From contig NZ_MTQO01000047.1 in NCBI RefSeq assembly GCF_001984155.1, positions 434,001-498,000 of the forward strand: a stretch of 64,000 nt of DNA. Reading direction: 5' to 3'. The stretch's first letter is position 1. The number at the start of each line of letters is the position of its first letter. The position numbers and the translations under genes are program-made. The notes below the pieces were generated by a model. That model had not been told where the DNA came from. It was given only the letters and a program-made list of their open reading frames with translations, and ran no database searches. Origin of the DNA: Actinosynnema sp. ALI-1.44 (GTDB lineage Bacteria; Actinomycetota; Actinomycetes; Mycobacteriales; Pseudonocardiaceae). Shown one piece after another: positions 39,248 through 47,575 of the stretch.

Positions 39248-39487
39248 ATGAGCGGCGAGGTCATCTACAACCGCATCGCGATGCTACGCGCGGAACGCGG
39301 CATCTCACGCCGTCAACTGGCGGAGGCACTGGGCGTGCACTACCAGACCGTCGGCTACCTCGAACGGGGCGAGTACAGCCCCAGCCTCTTCCTGGCGCTG
39401 CGGATCGCCGAGTACTTCGAGGTCGCCGTCGAGGTGGTCTTCTCCACGGCGCCGTTCCCGCGAATCGGCGCGGAAAAGGCGGGCTGA
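39248..39487 (+). CDS. Small XRE-family regulator
   Basis: A 79-residue protein that is almost only an XRE DNA-binding domain (MLRAERGISRRQLAEALGVH, then YQTVGYLERGEYSPSLFLAL), similar to the short Cro/CI-type regulators that follow ABC-2 permeases in Firmicutes and actinobacteria. It starts 47 bp after the permease, with GGGGCGAGC before ATG 39248; ATG 39233 is an alternative. A 16-codon frame (39201-39251) bridges the gap and overlaps its ATG. It probably controls the exporter operon. Confidence 0.8.
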   Translation: MSGEVIYNRIAMLRAERGISRRQLAEALGVHYQTVGYLERGEYSPSLFLALRIAEYFEVAVEVVFSTAPFPRIGAEKAG

Positions 39488-39655
39488 CCAGGCCATTCGG
39501 GTGGGCTGTGCGGCTTGACGGGGTGTGCAGCTTTCCCAGACCGGTTCTTCGGGACCGCGCCCTTGTTCCGCCCCGGCAACGTTTCAGCTGGGCCGATTGC
39601 CCGGCCGCTCCTCCCCTTCCGGTGGTCTGCCGTCCGTGATCTGGTCCCGTCGTGC

Positions 39656-39766
39656 TCAGTGGGTGAGCAGGACGCGTTCGCGGAGCAGATCGGGTTTGGC
39701 GCGGTCGAACATCTGGCGTTCAAGCATTTTGATCTGGTTGACGTGTCGTACCAACGATGTCGCCAT
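39656..39766 (-). pseudogene. C-terminal remnant of an ISL3-family transposase
   Basis: About 35 codons on the minus strand read LVRHVNQIKMLERQMFDRAK and then LLRERVLLTH with a stop at 39656-39658. This is the usual C-terminal end of ISL3-type (IS204/IS1001/IS1096/IS1165) transposases. The rest of the element is gone; 39488-39655 contains no recognisable gene and may be its degraded end. Confidence 0.7.
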
Positions 39767-39790
39767 TGACAATGACTGACCGGTCAGTCA
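39766..39790 (+). promoter_or_regulatory. Promoter with an 18-bp palindromic TetR operator
   Basis: A perfect TTGACA (39766-39771) is followed by TGACTGACCGGTCAGTCA (39773-39790), an exact palindrome. The start codon at 39801 has no Shine-Dalgarno, so transcription may begin at or near the ATG (leaderless). The operator lies between -35 and -10, a classic position for repression by the TetR encoded next. Confidence 0.7.
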
Positions 39791-39800
39791 CCATCAATCC

Positions 39801-40370
39801 ATGGCCAAGGCAGTTGATCGGGTTCGGCGGCGGAAGGACATCCTGGACGCGGCAGTGCGGGTGTTCGCGCGCAAGGGGTTCGCCGCCTCCCGCGTGGAGG
39901 ATGTCGCGGCCGAGGCGGGCATCGCCAAGGGCAGCGTCTACCTGTACTTCGACAGCCGCGACGCTCTGCTGGCGGGCGTGTTCGAAAGCTACCGGGCCCG
40001 CTCGGACGCGGTGCTGGCGACAGTGGGAGAAGGTCCGGCGCTGGAGCGTCTGGCGCGACTGGTGGGTGAGGTGGTCGACATGCTCGCCACGCACCGCGAT
40101 CACGCCCGCGTCCTGCTGGATGTGTGGGCGTCGGCGCCATCGCTGGACATGGCCGCGGTCTACCGCCAGTACCGAGAGGCGATCTCGGCGTTGCTGCGCC
40201 AGGCACGGGCCGAGGGCCAGTTGCGGCCCGACGTCAGCGAACACCACGCCACACTGATCGTCGCCACGATCGAGGGCTGCCTGCTGCAATGGCTGACCGA
40301 CGATCGGGTGCCCCTCACTGACCTGGCGGCACCGATCATCGAACTGACTGTCGAAGGGATCCGCGCGTGA
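39801..40370 (+). CDS. TetR-family regulator
   Basis: A 189-residue TetR repressor with a clear HTH (VAAEAGIAKGSVYLYFDSRD, about 35-54) and a C-terminal domain of the TetR_C class. The stop overlaps the GTG of a membrane-protein gene (GTGA), which is therefore its likely target along with itself. An 18-bp palindrome overlaps its promoter. No ribosome-binding site is visible, suggesting leaderless translation. Confidence 0.87.
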   Translation: MAKAVDRVRRRKDILDAAVRVFARKGFAASRVEDVAAEAGIAKGSVYLYFDSRDALLAGVFESYRARSDAVLATVGEGPALERLARLVGEVVDMLATHRDHARVLLDVWASAPSLDMAAVYRQYREAISALLRQARAEGQLRPDVSEHHATLIVATIEGCLLQWLTDDRVPLTDLAAPIIELTVEGIRA

Positions 40371-40897
40371 ACCTCGTCGACCGTGCCATCGCCCCCGGCG
40401 CGACCCGGCAGGAAGTCCTGGCCGGGTTCGGCGCAGCCATCGCCGGCGCCGGGCTCGCCCTGTCACTCGCGCTGGACGCACACCTGCCCGCGCTGTCCGT
40501 GGCCGTCGTGACGGTAGTGGCCTTCGACCTGTTCGGTGGGGCGGTCGTCAACGCCACCAACGCGGCGAAGCGGTGGTACCACAGACCGGGGCGCACCGCC
40601 CGGCACCACCTGACCTTCGTCGCCCTGCACGTCCAGCCCTACCTGCTGGCCGCGACGGTGCCCGGGGTCACCTGGACCGCCGCTGCCGCGATTCACGGTT
40701 CAGCCCTGGTAGGAGCCGCAGTGGTTACCATCGCTCCGGCACCGGTGCGGAGGCCGGTCGCCTTCGCCGTCACCGCGTTCGCCCTGACGTTGACCACCAG
40801 CGTGGTCACCGTCCCACCCGAACTCGGCTGGTTCGCCCCGCTGCTGCTCATCAAACTCCTGCTGGCTCACCTCCTTCCGGAAGTGGCCTCCCGGTGA
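40367..40897 (+). CDS. Integral membrane protein of unknown function
   Basis: A 176-residue protein with about four transmembrane helices (e.g. GAAIAGAGLALSLALDAH, LSVAVVTVVAFDLFGGAV, FAVTAFALTLTTSVVTV) and short charged loops (NAAKRWYHRPGRTARHH). It is translationally coupled to the upstream tetR gene. The size and layout recall small exporter-like or DUF-type membrane proteins under TetR control, but no family motif is clear. Confidence 0.75.
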   Translation: MNLVDRAIAPGATRQEVLAGFGAAIAGAGLALSLALDAHLPALSVAVVTVVAFDLFGGAVVNATNAAKRWYHRPGRTARHHLTFVALHVQPYLLAATVPGVTWTAAAAIHGSALVGAAVVTIAPAPVRRPVAFAVTAFALTLTTSVVTVPPELGWFAPLLLIKLLLAHLLPEVASR

Positions 40898-40953
40898 CCC
40901 GATACCTCCGCGTCGGACTGCGATCCCGACTGCACAACCAACGCGGGGTGTCG

Positions 40954-41598
40954 TCATCGCTTGAGGTACGCCAGGACCGCCAGTACCCGCCGGTTGTCGT
41001 CGTCTGACGGAGTGATGCGCAGCTTGGCGAAGATGCGCGCGGTGTGCTTGGTGACGGCACTTTCGCTGAAGTGCAGGCTGTTCGCGATCCCCGCGTTGGA
41101 CCGTCCTTCCGCCATCAGCTCCAGCACGTCCCGCTCGCGCGGTGTGAGGTCGCTGATCAGTCCGCGCGCGTCGCTGCGCGTGAGCAGCTTGGCGATGACG
41201 AGCGGGTCCATGACCGTGCCGCCGGACGCGACCCGGCGCACCGCGTCGACGAACTGTTCGGTGTCGGTGATCCGGTCCTTGAGCAGGTAGCCGACCGCCC
41301 CTTCGCCGCCCGCCAGCAGTTCGTTGGCGTAGAGCTGCTCGACGTACTGGGAGAGGACCAGAACCGGCAGACGCGGACGACGACGCCGGGCCTCCAGCGC
41401 GGCCTGCAGCCCTTCGTCGGTGAACTTCGGGCGCAGGCGGATGTCGACGACGGCGACGTCGGGCTGCTGGTGAAGCAACGCGTGGAGCAGGGCCTCGCCG
41501 TTGTCGACCGCGGCGACGACGTCGAAGCCGTGCTCGGTCAGGGTGCGGACCAGTCCGTCCCTGAGGAGGAAGAGGTCTTCGGCGAGGACAACGCGCAC
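40954..41598 (-). CDS. NarL/LuxR-family response regulator
   Basis: A 214-residue response regulator. The receiver holds acidic residues E7-D8, the phosphorylation site D52 in VAVVDIRLRP and K107 in YLLKDRI; the C-terminal LuxR HTH is LTPRERDVLELMAEG and GIANSLHFSESAVTKHTARI. Its gene overlaps the upstream sensor kinase gene by 61 nt. Start GTG 41598 gives MRVVLAEDLFLLRDGL, the usual N-terminus. It acts with the kinase encoded next to it. Confidence 0.9.
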   Translation of the reverse strand: MRVVLAEDLFLLRDGLVRTLTEHGFDVVAAVDNGEALLHALLHQQPDVAVVDIRLRPKFTDEGLQAALEARRRRPRLPVLVLSQYVEQLYANELLAGGEGAVGYLLKDRITDTEQFVDAVRRVASGGTVMDPLVIAKLLTRSDARGLISDLTPRERDVLELMAEGRSNAGIANSLHFSESAVTKHTARIFAKLRITPSDDDNRRVLAVLAYLKR

Positions 41599-42818
41599 GG
41601 GATCTCCAGCGTCGCAGTGGTCGGACCGCCCAGCGGGCTGTGCAGGGCGAGGGTGCCGTCGAACGCGGCCAGTCTGCGCTCGACCCCACGCAGGCCCGTG
41701 CCACGTGTGGGGTCGGCACCGCCTCTGCCGTCGTCACGGGCCGTGACCCGCAGCGCGTGACCGTTGTGGGCCAACGTCACCGCCACCGTGCGGGCACCGG
41801 CGTGCTTGGTGGCGTTGGTGAGGAGCTCGTTGACCGCGAAGTACGCGGCCGACTCCACCGGCAACGGCAGCCGCCCCGGCAACCGGACGTCAACGGTGAT
41901 GTCCAGCGGGCTGTCGAGGGCGACCGACCGCACCGCGTCGCCCAGTCCGCGGTCGGCCAGCACGGGAGGATGGATGCCGTGGACCAGGTCACGCAGATCG
42001 GCCAGCGCGCACATCGACGTCTCACGCACCTGCCGCAGCAGCCGCCGGGCTGTGTCCGGATCGGACTCCAGCACCCGGGTCGCGTTGTCCACGGTCATGC
42101 CCAACGCCACCAGCCGAGCCTGCGCGCCGTCGTGCAGGTCACGTTCGATCCGGCGGAGCTCCGCGGCCTGCGCGTCCAGTGCCTCGGCCCGGCTGTCCGC
42201 GAGTTGTTCCACCCGCCTGGCCAACTCGACGCTGCGCGGCGCGGCGAGCAGCCGTCCGTTCCACCGGGCATGCAGCCCCAGCACCGCGGGTGCACACCAC
42301 ACTCCCGACGCGATGAATCCGAGTCCCAACAGGACCGCGGCGATCGCGGTCACGGTGTCGACCACCGGGATGAACGCGTACCAGTTGCCGTCGCCGAGCG
42401 CCTGCCAGATCAGCGGCTGCACCAGCACGCCGAATGCGCCGTATCCGATGAGACAACCCGGCACGGACAACAGCAGCCCGCCGAGCAACGGGGTGAGGGT
42501 GGCCCACCGCAGGTCACGCCAGAACCCTTCGTCGGCGAGGATCGCACGGCCACGCGATCGGGCGCTCAACGCCGGATCGGTGGGCAGTGGGGCGGGTTGG
42601 CTGACGGCCACGCCGGACCAGTCGTGGCACCATCCCCTGGCCCGGTCGGACAGCCGGCGCAGGGCCATGGCCGCACGCGGCATCAACCTGAACCCGAGAC
42701 CGGTCGGGAGGAGGAGCACCGCGACCACCACGACAGTGCCGACGGCGGATTCGGCCAACGTGAACCAGAACCACACCCAGCACCGGCCAACCGCCTGCCA
42801 GCCCGCGCGCCGGTTCAT
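41538..42818 (-). CDS. NarL-type sensor histidine kinase (HisKA_3)
   Basis: A 426-residue membrane kinase with about four transmembrane helices in the first 190 residues (e.g. VGTVVVVAVLLLPTGLG, TAIAAVLLGLGFIASGV), then the HisKA_3 domain with H229 in IERDLHDGAQARL and a HATPase domain (FAVNELLTNATKHAGA; GTGLRGVERRL). It phosphorylates the response regulator encoded next. The ATG overlaps the CPBP stop (ATGA), putting all three genes in one operon. The last ~20 residues read through the response regulator start and may not be functionally important. Confidence 0.9.
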   Translation of the reverse strand: MNRRAGWQAVGRCWVWFWFTLAESAVGTVVVVAVLLLPTGLGFRLMPRAAMALRRLSDRARGWCHDWSGVAVSQPAPLPTDPALSARSRGRAILADEGFWRDLRWATLTPLLGGLLLSVPGCLIGYGAFGVLVQPLIWQALGDGNWYAFIPVVDTVTAIAAVLLGLGFIASGVWCAPAVLGLHARWNGRLLAAPRSVELARRVEQLADSRAEALDAQAAELRRIERDLHDGAQARLVALGMTVDNATRVLESDPDTARRLLRQVRETSMCALADLRDLVHGIHPPVLADRGLGDAVRSVALDSPLDITVDVRLPGRLPLPVESAAYFAVNELLTNATKHAGARTVAVTLAHNGHALRVTARDDGRGGADPTRGTGLRGVERRLAAFDGTLALHSPLGGPTTATLEIPCALSSPKTSSSSGTDWSAP

Positions 42819-43606
42819 CCCAACCGACTCCGAACGTTCTCCCGCACGGCGGCGATACTAGTGCGCCTCCCGAGCCACGCCACCGCTGCGACCAGGCACG
42901 CGCAGCCGAACAGGATCATCGGCAGGGCAACACCCGACTCCTCGTCCATGAACAGCAGCATCCCGAGGTTGGTCAGCGTGTGGAACGCCCCGGCGAGGAC
43001 CAGCCGTTGCGCACGCACGCCGTCGAGCGCCACGCCCAGCGCGACGGACATCGACACCGCCGCCAGCAGAAAACCGACCACGTACGCCGCATCGTGCGCG
43101 AACACCGGAAGGTGCCACACGCCCCACAACACACCTACGACCACCGACGCGGCAACCACTCCAAGCCGAGTACGCAGCAACGGCTGCAACAGGCATCGCC
43201 AGCCGATCTCCTCAGCGCACGCACCAGCGAACTGCGCGACCACGATCAGCACGAACGGGTTCCCGAGATCGGCCGGGGCGGTCGCCCGGACGTCGCCGGT
43301 CAACAGCCCATACCCGGCCGCGGCAGCGCCGATGACCAGCACCGCCGTCACGGACAGCAACAGCAGTGGTGCCCAGGTGCCACCTCGTCCGCCAACGGCA
43401 CCGGCCAACGCTTCACGAGTACGCACCGGCCAGCACAACGCCACCACAACGACACCGAGCAGCGGCCCCAATTGAGTCAGCTGGATCACTACGGTCGGGA
43501 TGCCGGTCATGGGCTGCAAAGCACCCAGGAGACCAGACGTGAGCAGGGCGACCGTGAAGAACACCGCTACGACGGGCCACAGGTGAGTTCGGATCTTCAT
43601 GGTCAT
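42815..43606 (-). CDS. CPBP-family intramembrane metalloprotease
   Basis: A 263-residue membrane protein of the CAAX-protease/bacteriocin-processing (CPBP, Abi) family. The motifs EEIGWR (EExxR), WGVWHLP and FHTLTN (HxxxN) carry the catalytic Glu and His residues in separate helices. About seven transmembrane segments are seen. Such proteins cleave membrane peptides or give self-immunity to bacteriocins. It is the first gene of an operon with the kinase and response regulator. ATG 43606 is followed by a second ATG at 43600; no strong Shine-Dalgarno is seen. Confidence 0.85.
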   Translation of the reverse strand: MTMKIRTHLWPVVAVFFTVALLTSGLLGALQPMTGIPTVVIQLTQLGPLLGVVVVALCWPVRTREALAGAVGGRGGTWAPLLLLSVTAVLVIGAAAAGYGLLTGDVRATAPADLGNPFVLIVVAQFAGACAEEIGWRCLLQPLLRTRLGVVAASVVVGVLWGVWHLPVFAHDAAYVVGFLLAAVSMSVALGVALDGVRAQRLVLAGAFHTLTNLGMLLFMDEESGVALPMILFGCACLVAAVAWLGRRTSIAAVRENVRSRLG

Positions 43607-43767
43607 CGACGATGCCGGTCGGTCGAGCACCAGGGAATGCGCCTGGCAACCCGATCGGGGTGCACCAAACTCCACCCCGTCGGGGCACATATGCAGAACT
43701 GGTGCCGCTGACGGTCGAACATCGCTGATCGCCCGCAGCCGGGACTGTCGCTTGAGGACAGCCCGGT

Positions 43768-45489
43768 TCATTCCGGGACGGCGTCGGTTCGTGGCAGCCG
43801 GATGGTGAATGTCGAGCCCACGCCCGGGGTGCTGGTGACCTCGACGCGACCGTGGTGCGCCTGCACCAGGTACTTGGTGATGGCCAGGCCCAGCCCGGCC
43901 CCGCCGGTAGTCCGGCCGCGGGACGGGTCGGCGCGGTAGAGCCGGTCGAAGATGTGCGGCAGGTGCTCGGCTGCGATGCCGATTCCGGTGTCGGCCACGG
44001 TGATCACCACCGCGTCGGCCGACCCGCGCACGGCGACGTCCACAGTTGCGCCGCTCGGGGTGTGCCGCACCGCGTTGGACACCAGGTTGCCGAGGGCCTG
44101 GCGGAGCCGGGTCGGGTCGACGTGCATGACGACCGGCTCGGCCACGGTGAACCGTAGGTCGACGCCGCATGCCTCGGCACCCGCGCGGTGAGCGGCGACC
44201 GCGGCCGCTGCCAGGTCTGCCACGTCCTGCTCCTCCGGGTGGATCCGCAACTCGCCCGCCTCGGCGAGGGCGAGGTCACGCAGGTCGGCGACGAGCCGTT
44301 CGAGCAGTTCCGATTCCTCGATCAACGACCGGATCAGCGCCGAGTCCACCGGGACCACGCCGTCCTGCGCGGCGTCGAGATACCCGCGGACGTTCGCCAG
44401 CGGCGTGCGCAGCTCGTGGGCTACATCGTCGAGCATGGCCTGTCGATGCCGGTCGGCGCCGTCGATCGCGTCGGCCATCGTGTTGAAGGCGACCGCGAGC
44501 TGGGTGATTTCGTCGTTGCCGCGTAAGGGAACGCGGGCGGCGCGATCCCCGGCCGCCATCCGCCCCGCAGCGGCGGTGAGCATGCGGATCGGGCGCACCA
44601 GCCGCCGGGCGACCAGCACGGTGGCCGCGGCCGCGACGATCAGCACCGCCGCGACGGTCCCGGCGGTCCGCAACCGGTCAGCCGGGGACAACGGGTCGAA
44701 GCGGTCGCTTTCGCCGAGGTAGAGGTCGGCGGGCCCGGCGACGTGGCCTCGCAGCACCTCCAGGCGGGCGTCCCGCAGGCATTCTGTCCACAGAAGACTG
44801 TTTGGGTCGGCGGGGCAGCCGCTGGACTCCTCGGCGACCCGCGCGGTGAGACGGCGGACCGCCTCGGTCTGGCCCGGCGGCCCCGAGGAGACACACGGAT
44901 CCCCCGACGACGTGGTGGGACCCGCGGCGTCCGTTATCGGTCGGCCGTACCACGCGACCGCGGGCCGCGCCCCGGCGCCGGTGCGGCGCAGGCAGTCGGC
45001 TGCCTGATCGGCGAACGCCTGCCACTGCCGCCGTTCGCCGTCGGTCAAACGCCAGCCGTAGACGGTGAGAACGCCCTCGGCGGGTTTCCCGGCGACGATG
45101 TTCGGCGGCAGCGTGAGGGCTTGGTCGTCGGGTGGGGTGGTCGCGTCGATCCGGGCAGCGGGTGCCTTCGGCAAAGCGGTGGCGTTGTTGTTCGGCGTCC
45201 GCGCCGAATCCACGATCGGTTTGCCGTGGGGGGTGGTGAGCGCGATCCGGCGGCCCGTGCGCCGGGCCAGCTCGTCGACCAGCGAGTCGACTCCGGCCCA
45301 GCTGCTGTGCTCGGTCGCGTAGCCGTGCAGCGCGGACCGGATCTCCCGGTCGGTCTCCAGCAGCGAGGCATCGCCTGCCAGCTCCTCCCGCCCCTGATCA
45401 CCGGTGACGAGCAGGGCGACGGTGCACACCGACAAGGCCGCCACCCCGAGCGCGAGCGCCAGCAGCCGGACCAGCAGGCTATGGCGCAC
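43768..45489 (-). CDS. OmpR-type sensor histidine kinase
   Basis: A 573-residue kinase. An N-terminal transmembrane helix (LLALALGVAALSVCTVALLV), a ~250-residue extracellular sensor rich in Pro and Cys (DPCVSSGPP, SSGCPADPN, WTECLRD), a second helix (TVAAVLIVAAAATVLVA), HAMP, HisKA with H358 in DDVAHELRTPLANVRG, and HATPase (GNLVSNAVRHTPSG; GGAGLGLAI). The sensor has four or more cysteines and may be disulfide-stabilised outside the cell. The GTG start overlaps the response regulator gene by 11 nt. It is a two-component pair; the signal is unknown. Confidence 0.9.
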   Translation of the reverse strand: MRHSLLVRLLALALGVAALSVCTVALLVTGDQGREELAGDASLLETDREIRSALHGYATEHSSWAGVDSLVDELARRTGRRIALTTPHGKPIVDSARTPNNNATALPKAPAARIDATTPPDDQALTLPPNIVAGKPAEGVLTVYGWRLTDGERRQWQAFADQAADCLRRTGAGARPAVAWYGRPITDAAGPTTSSGDPCVSSGPPGQTEAVRRLTARVAEESSGCPADPNSLLWTECLRDARLEVLRGHVAGPADLYLGESDRFDPLSPADRLRTAGTVAAVLIVAAAATVLVARRLVRPIRMLTAAAGRMAAGDRAARVPLRGNDEITQLAVAFNTMADAIDGADRHRQAMLDDVAHELRTPLANVRGYLDAAQDGVVPVDSALIRSLIEESELLERLVADLRDLALAEAGELRIHPEEQDVADLAAAAVAAHRAGAEACGVDLRFTVAEPVVMHVDPTRLRQALGNLVSNAVRHTPSGATVDVAVRGSADAVVITVADTGIGIAAEHLPHIFDRLYRADPSRGRTTGGAGLGLAITKYLVQAHHGRVEVTSTPGVGSTFTIRLPRTDAVPE

Positions 45490-46189
45490 TGTCGGCCTCG
45501 CCGCTCCGTTCGGCGAGTTTGTAGCCGACGCCGTACACGGTGAGCAGATGCCGCGGCCGGGTCGGTGTCCGCTCGATCTTGCGGCGCAGGTTCAGCACGT
45601 GCATGTCGATCGTGCGGCCGGTCACCTGCCGGTCGAATCCGCCGAGGCGTTCCAGCAGCACCTGGCGGGTGAACACCCGGCCGGGTGAGGCCGCGAGGCA
45701 TTCGAGAACGGTGAACTCGGCCGGGGTGGTCGGTACCACTGCGCCTGCCACCCGCACCTCGTGCCGGGCGGTGTCGATCACCAGGTCGCCGACGCCGTAC
45801 CGCGGTGACCCGGTGACGTCGGCGCGGGCCGACCGGCGCAGCACCGCCCGCACCCGGGCCATCAGTTCCCGTGGGCGGTAGGGCTTGGTGACGTAGTCGT
45901 CGGCGCCGAGCGCCAGCCCCGCCAGCACGTCGTTCTCTCCACTGCGGGCGGTGAGCATGACGATCGGCAGGTCGCGTTCGGCCCGCAACGCGCGGCACAC
46001 CTCCAGCCCGCCAACCGACGGCAGCATCAGATCGAGCACCAGCAGATCGGGGTCGCACCGCCGGATCAGCTCGATGGCCTGCCTGCCGTCGTGCACCACG
46101 GTGGCCTGGTGGCCCTCGTGTTCCAGGTAACGGCGGATCAGGTCGGCCTGTTTGCGATCGTCCTCAGCGACCACGATGCGCATGGGCAT
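45479..46189 (-). CDS. OmpR-family response regulator
   Basis: A 236-residue regulator. The receiver has acidic residues E9-D10-D11, phospho-acceptor D53 in VLDLMLP and K in DDYVTKPYRPREL; the C-terminal winged helix is intact (RQVTGRTIDMHVLNLRRKIE). ATG 46189 and ATG 46183 are both possible. The kinase gene overlaps its end. Three GGGA repeats at 11-bp spacing lie in the divergent promoter region (46226-46251), the layout expected of an OmpR-type binding site, so it may control itself and the hydrolase genes downstream. Confidence 0.92.
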   Translation of the reverse strand: MPMRIVVAEDDRKQADLIRRYLEHEGHQATVVHDGRQAIELIRRCDPDLLVLDLMLPSVGGLEVCRALRAERDLPIVMLTARSGENDVLAGLALGADDYVTKPYRPRELMARVRAVLRRSARADVTGSPRYGVGDLVIDTARHEVRVAGAVVPTTPAEFTVLECLAASPGRVFTRQVLLERLGGFDRQVTGRTIDMHVLNLRRKIERTPTRPRHLLTVYGVGYKLAERSGEADSAP

Positions 46190-46225
46190 GGCGAAAGTCT
46201 CGTCCGGCCTTCGCTGGAAGTTCCT

Positions 46226-46267
46226 GGGAATGCGCCGGGAAAACCCTGGGAGGCGTCGATCTTGACA
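46226..46267 (+). promoter_or_regulatory. Phased GGGA repeats and -35 box: likely response-regulator site
   Basis: GGGA occurs at 46226, 46237 and 46248, exactly 11 bp apart, twice within CCTGGGA. A perfect TTGACA (46262-46267) follows 10 bp later without a convincing -10 box. The layout fits activation by the adjacent OmpR-type regulator of the serine hydrolase gene at 46325. Confidence 0.6.
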
Positions 46268-46324
46268 AGATCCTGACCGGTGGTCGGCAGGCTCTCGGGA
46301 ACCGAAACCCATGAGGAGCCAGCC

Positions 46325-47554
46325 ATGACCCACCATGCCGAATCGTCGTCACCGTCTCGACGTTCGGTGCTCGCGCTGATGGGCGCCGCGCCGTTGGTCG
46401 CGGGCACCACTCTGGCCACCGGCGCAACCGCTCGCGCGGACACCGAATCCGCGGACGGCAAGGTGCCGCGCGAGGCCGTACAGGCCTACGACCGATACCT
46501 CGCCCAGCGGGCCGCGGCGGACAACTTCTCCGGCACCGCCCTGCTCGCCTACCGGGGCCGTCCGGTGCTGTCGAAGGCGTACGGTCTCGCCGACCGGGTT
46601 CGGCAGGTACCCAACCGGATGGACACCATCTACAACCTCGCCTCGGCGTCGAAACCGTTCACCGCTCTGGCCGTCGTGCAGCTCGCGCAGCAGGGCAAGC
46701 TCGGGCTGCACGAGAAGCTCGGGACCTCCCTGTCCGGGTTCCCGGCCGAGCTGGCGAACCAGATCACCGTGCACCAGTTGCTCACCCACACCTCGGGCAT
46801 GCGCGGGGGCCCGTTCGACATCCACAAGGTCACCCACAGCAAGGCCGAGGAGTGGGAGAACACCACCAGCAGGACGCGCAAGGCGTCACTGGAGTTCACT
46901 CCCGGCACCGGCTGGGCCTACAGCAACACCGGGATGGACGCGCTCGGCGAAATCGTCGCCACTGTGTCCGGACAGCCGTTCTGGGACTACGTCGAGCAGC
47001 ACATCTTCACCACGGCCGGGATGACCGACTCGGCGTACTGCACGCGAACGCAGTGGGAGTCCGATCCGCGGATCGCGCACCCGCACATGCTGCAGGCCGA
47101 CGGCACCCGGATCGACGGCGTCCGCAACCTCGACGCGGGCACCGTGCTCGGCGCGCCCGGGACCAATCCGGCGCGGGCATTCGTCGGCGCGGGTGGGGGA
47201 AGTGGTTTTTCCACCGCGCCCGACCTGCTCCGCTTCGCGCTCGCACTCCAGCAGAACAAGCTGCTGAAACCCGGCTTCACCCAGGTGTTCACCTGCCCGA
47301 AGGTCCCCGTCCCGCCACCGCCGAACGCTCCGCTCGACCCGTCTCGCCTACCGTTCCACGGCTACGGCGTCACCGCGGGCCTGCTCAACTTCGGGCGCGT
47401 GATCGGGCACGGCGGCGGAATCGGTGGCGGCAACACCAACTGGTCGATCCACCTCGACACGGACTGGGTTGGCATCGTGCTCTGCAACTACGACTACGCG
47501 GACTTCCAGGACATCCTCCGCCAGGAGCGGCTGGCCATCACCGGCACCCGCTGA
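46325..47554 (+). CDS. Exported serine hydrolase, class C beta-lactamase/DD-peptidase family
   Basis: A 409-residue protein with a Tat-like signal (SRRSVLALMGAAPLVAGTTL, cleavage after ATARA). The active-site SxxK is S107-A-S-K110, the YxN is Y199-S-N201 and the third motif is in GHGGGIGGGN. It belongs to the serine beta-lactamase/penicillin-binding protein family, which includes DD-peptidases and esterases as well as lactamases. ATG 46325 follows GAGGAGCC. It is divergent from a two-component operon and behind its probable binding site, and is followed by an S41 protease after 21 bp. Confidence 0.88.
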   Translation: MTHHAESSSPSRRSVLALMGAAPLVAGTTLATGATARADTESADGKVPREAVQAYDRYLAQRAAADNFSGTALLAYRGRPVLSKAYGLADRVRQVPNRMDTIYNLASASKPFTALAVVQLAQQGKLGLHEKLGTSLSGFPAELANQITVHQLLTHTSGMRGGPFDIHKVTHSKAEEWENTTSRTRKASLEFTPGTGWAYSNTGMDALGEIVATVSGQPFWDYVEQHIFTTAGMTDSAYCTRTQWESDPRIAHPHMLQADGTRIDGVRNLDAGTVLGAPGTNPARAFVGAGGGSGFSTAPDLLRFALALQQNKLLKPGFTQVFTCPKVPVPPPPNAPLDPSRLPFHGYGVTAGLLNFGRVIGHGGGIGGGNTNWSIHLDTDWVGIVLCNYDYADFQDILRQERLAITGTR

Positions 47555-47575
47555 ACCTCCAGAGAAAGAGAAACC

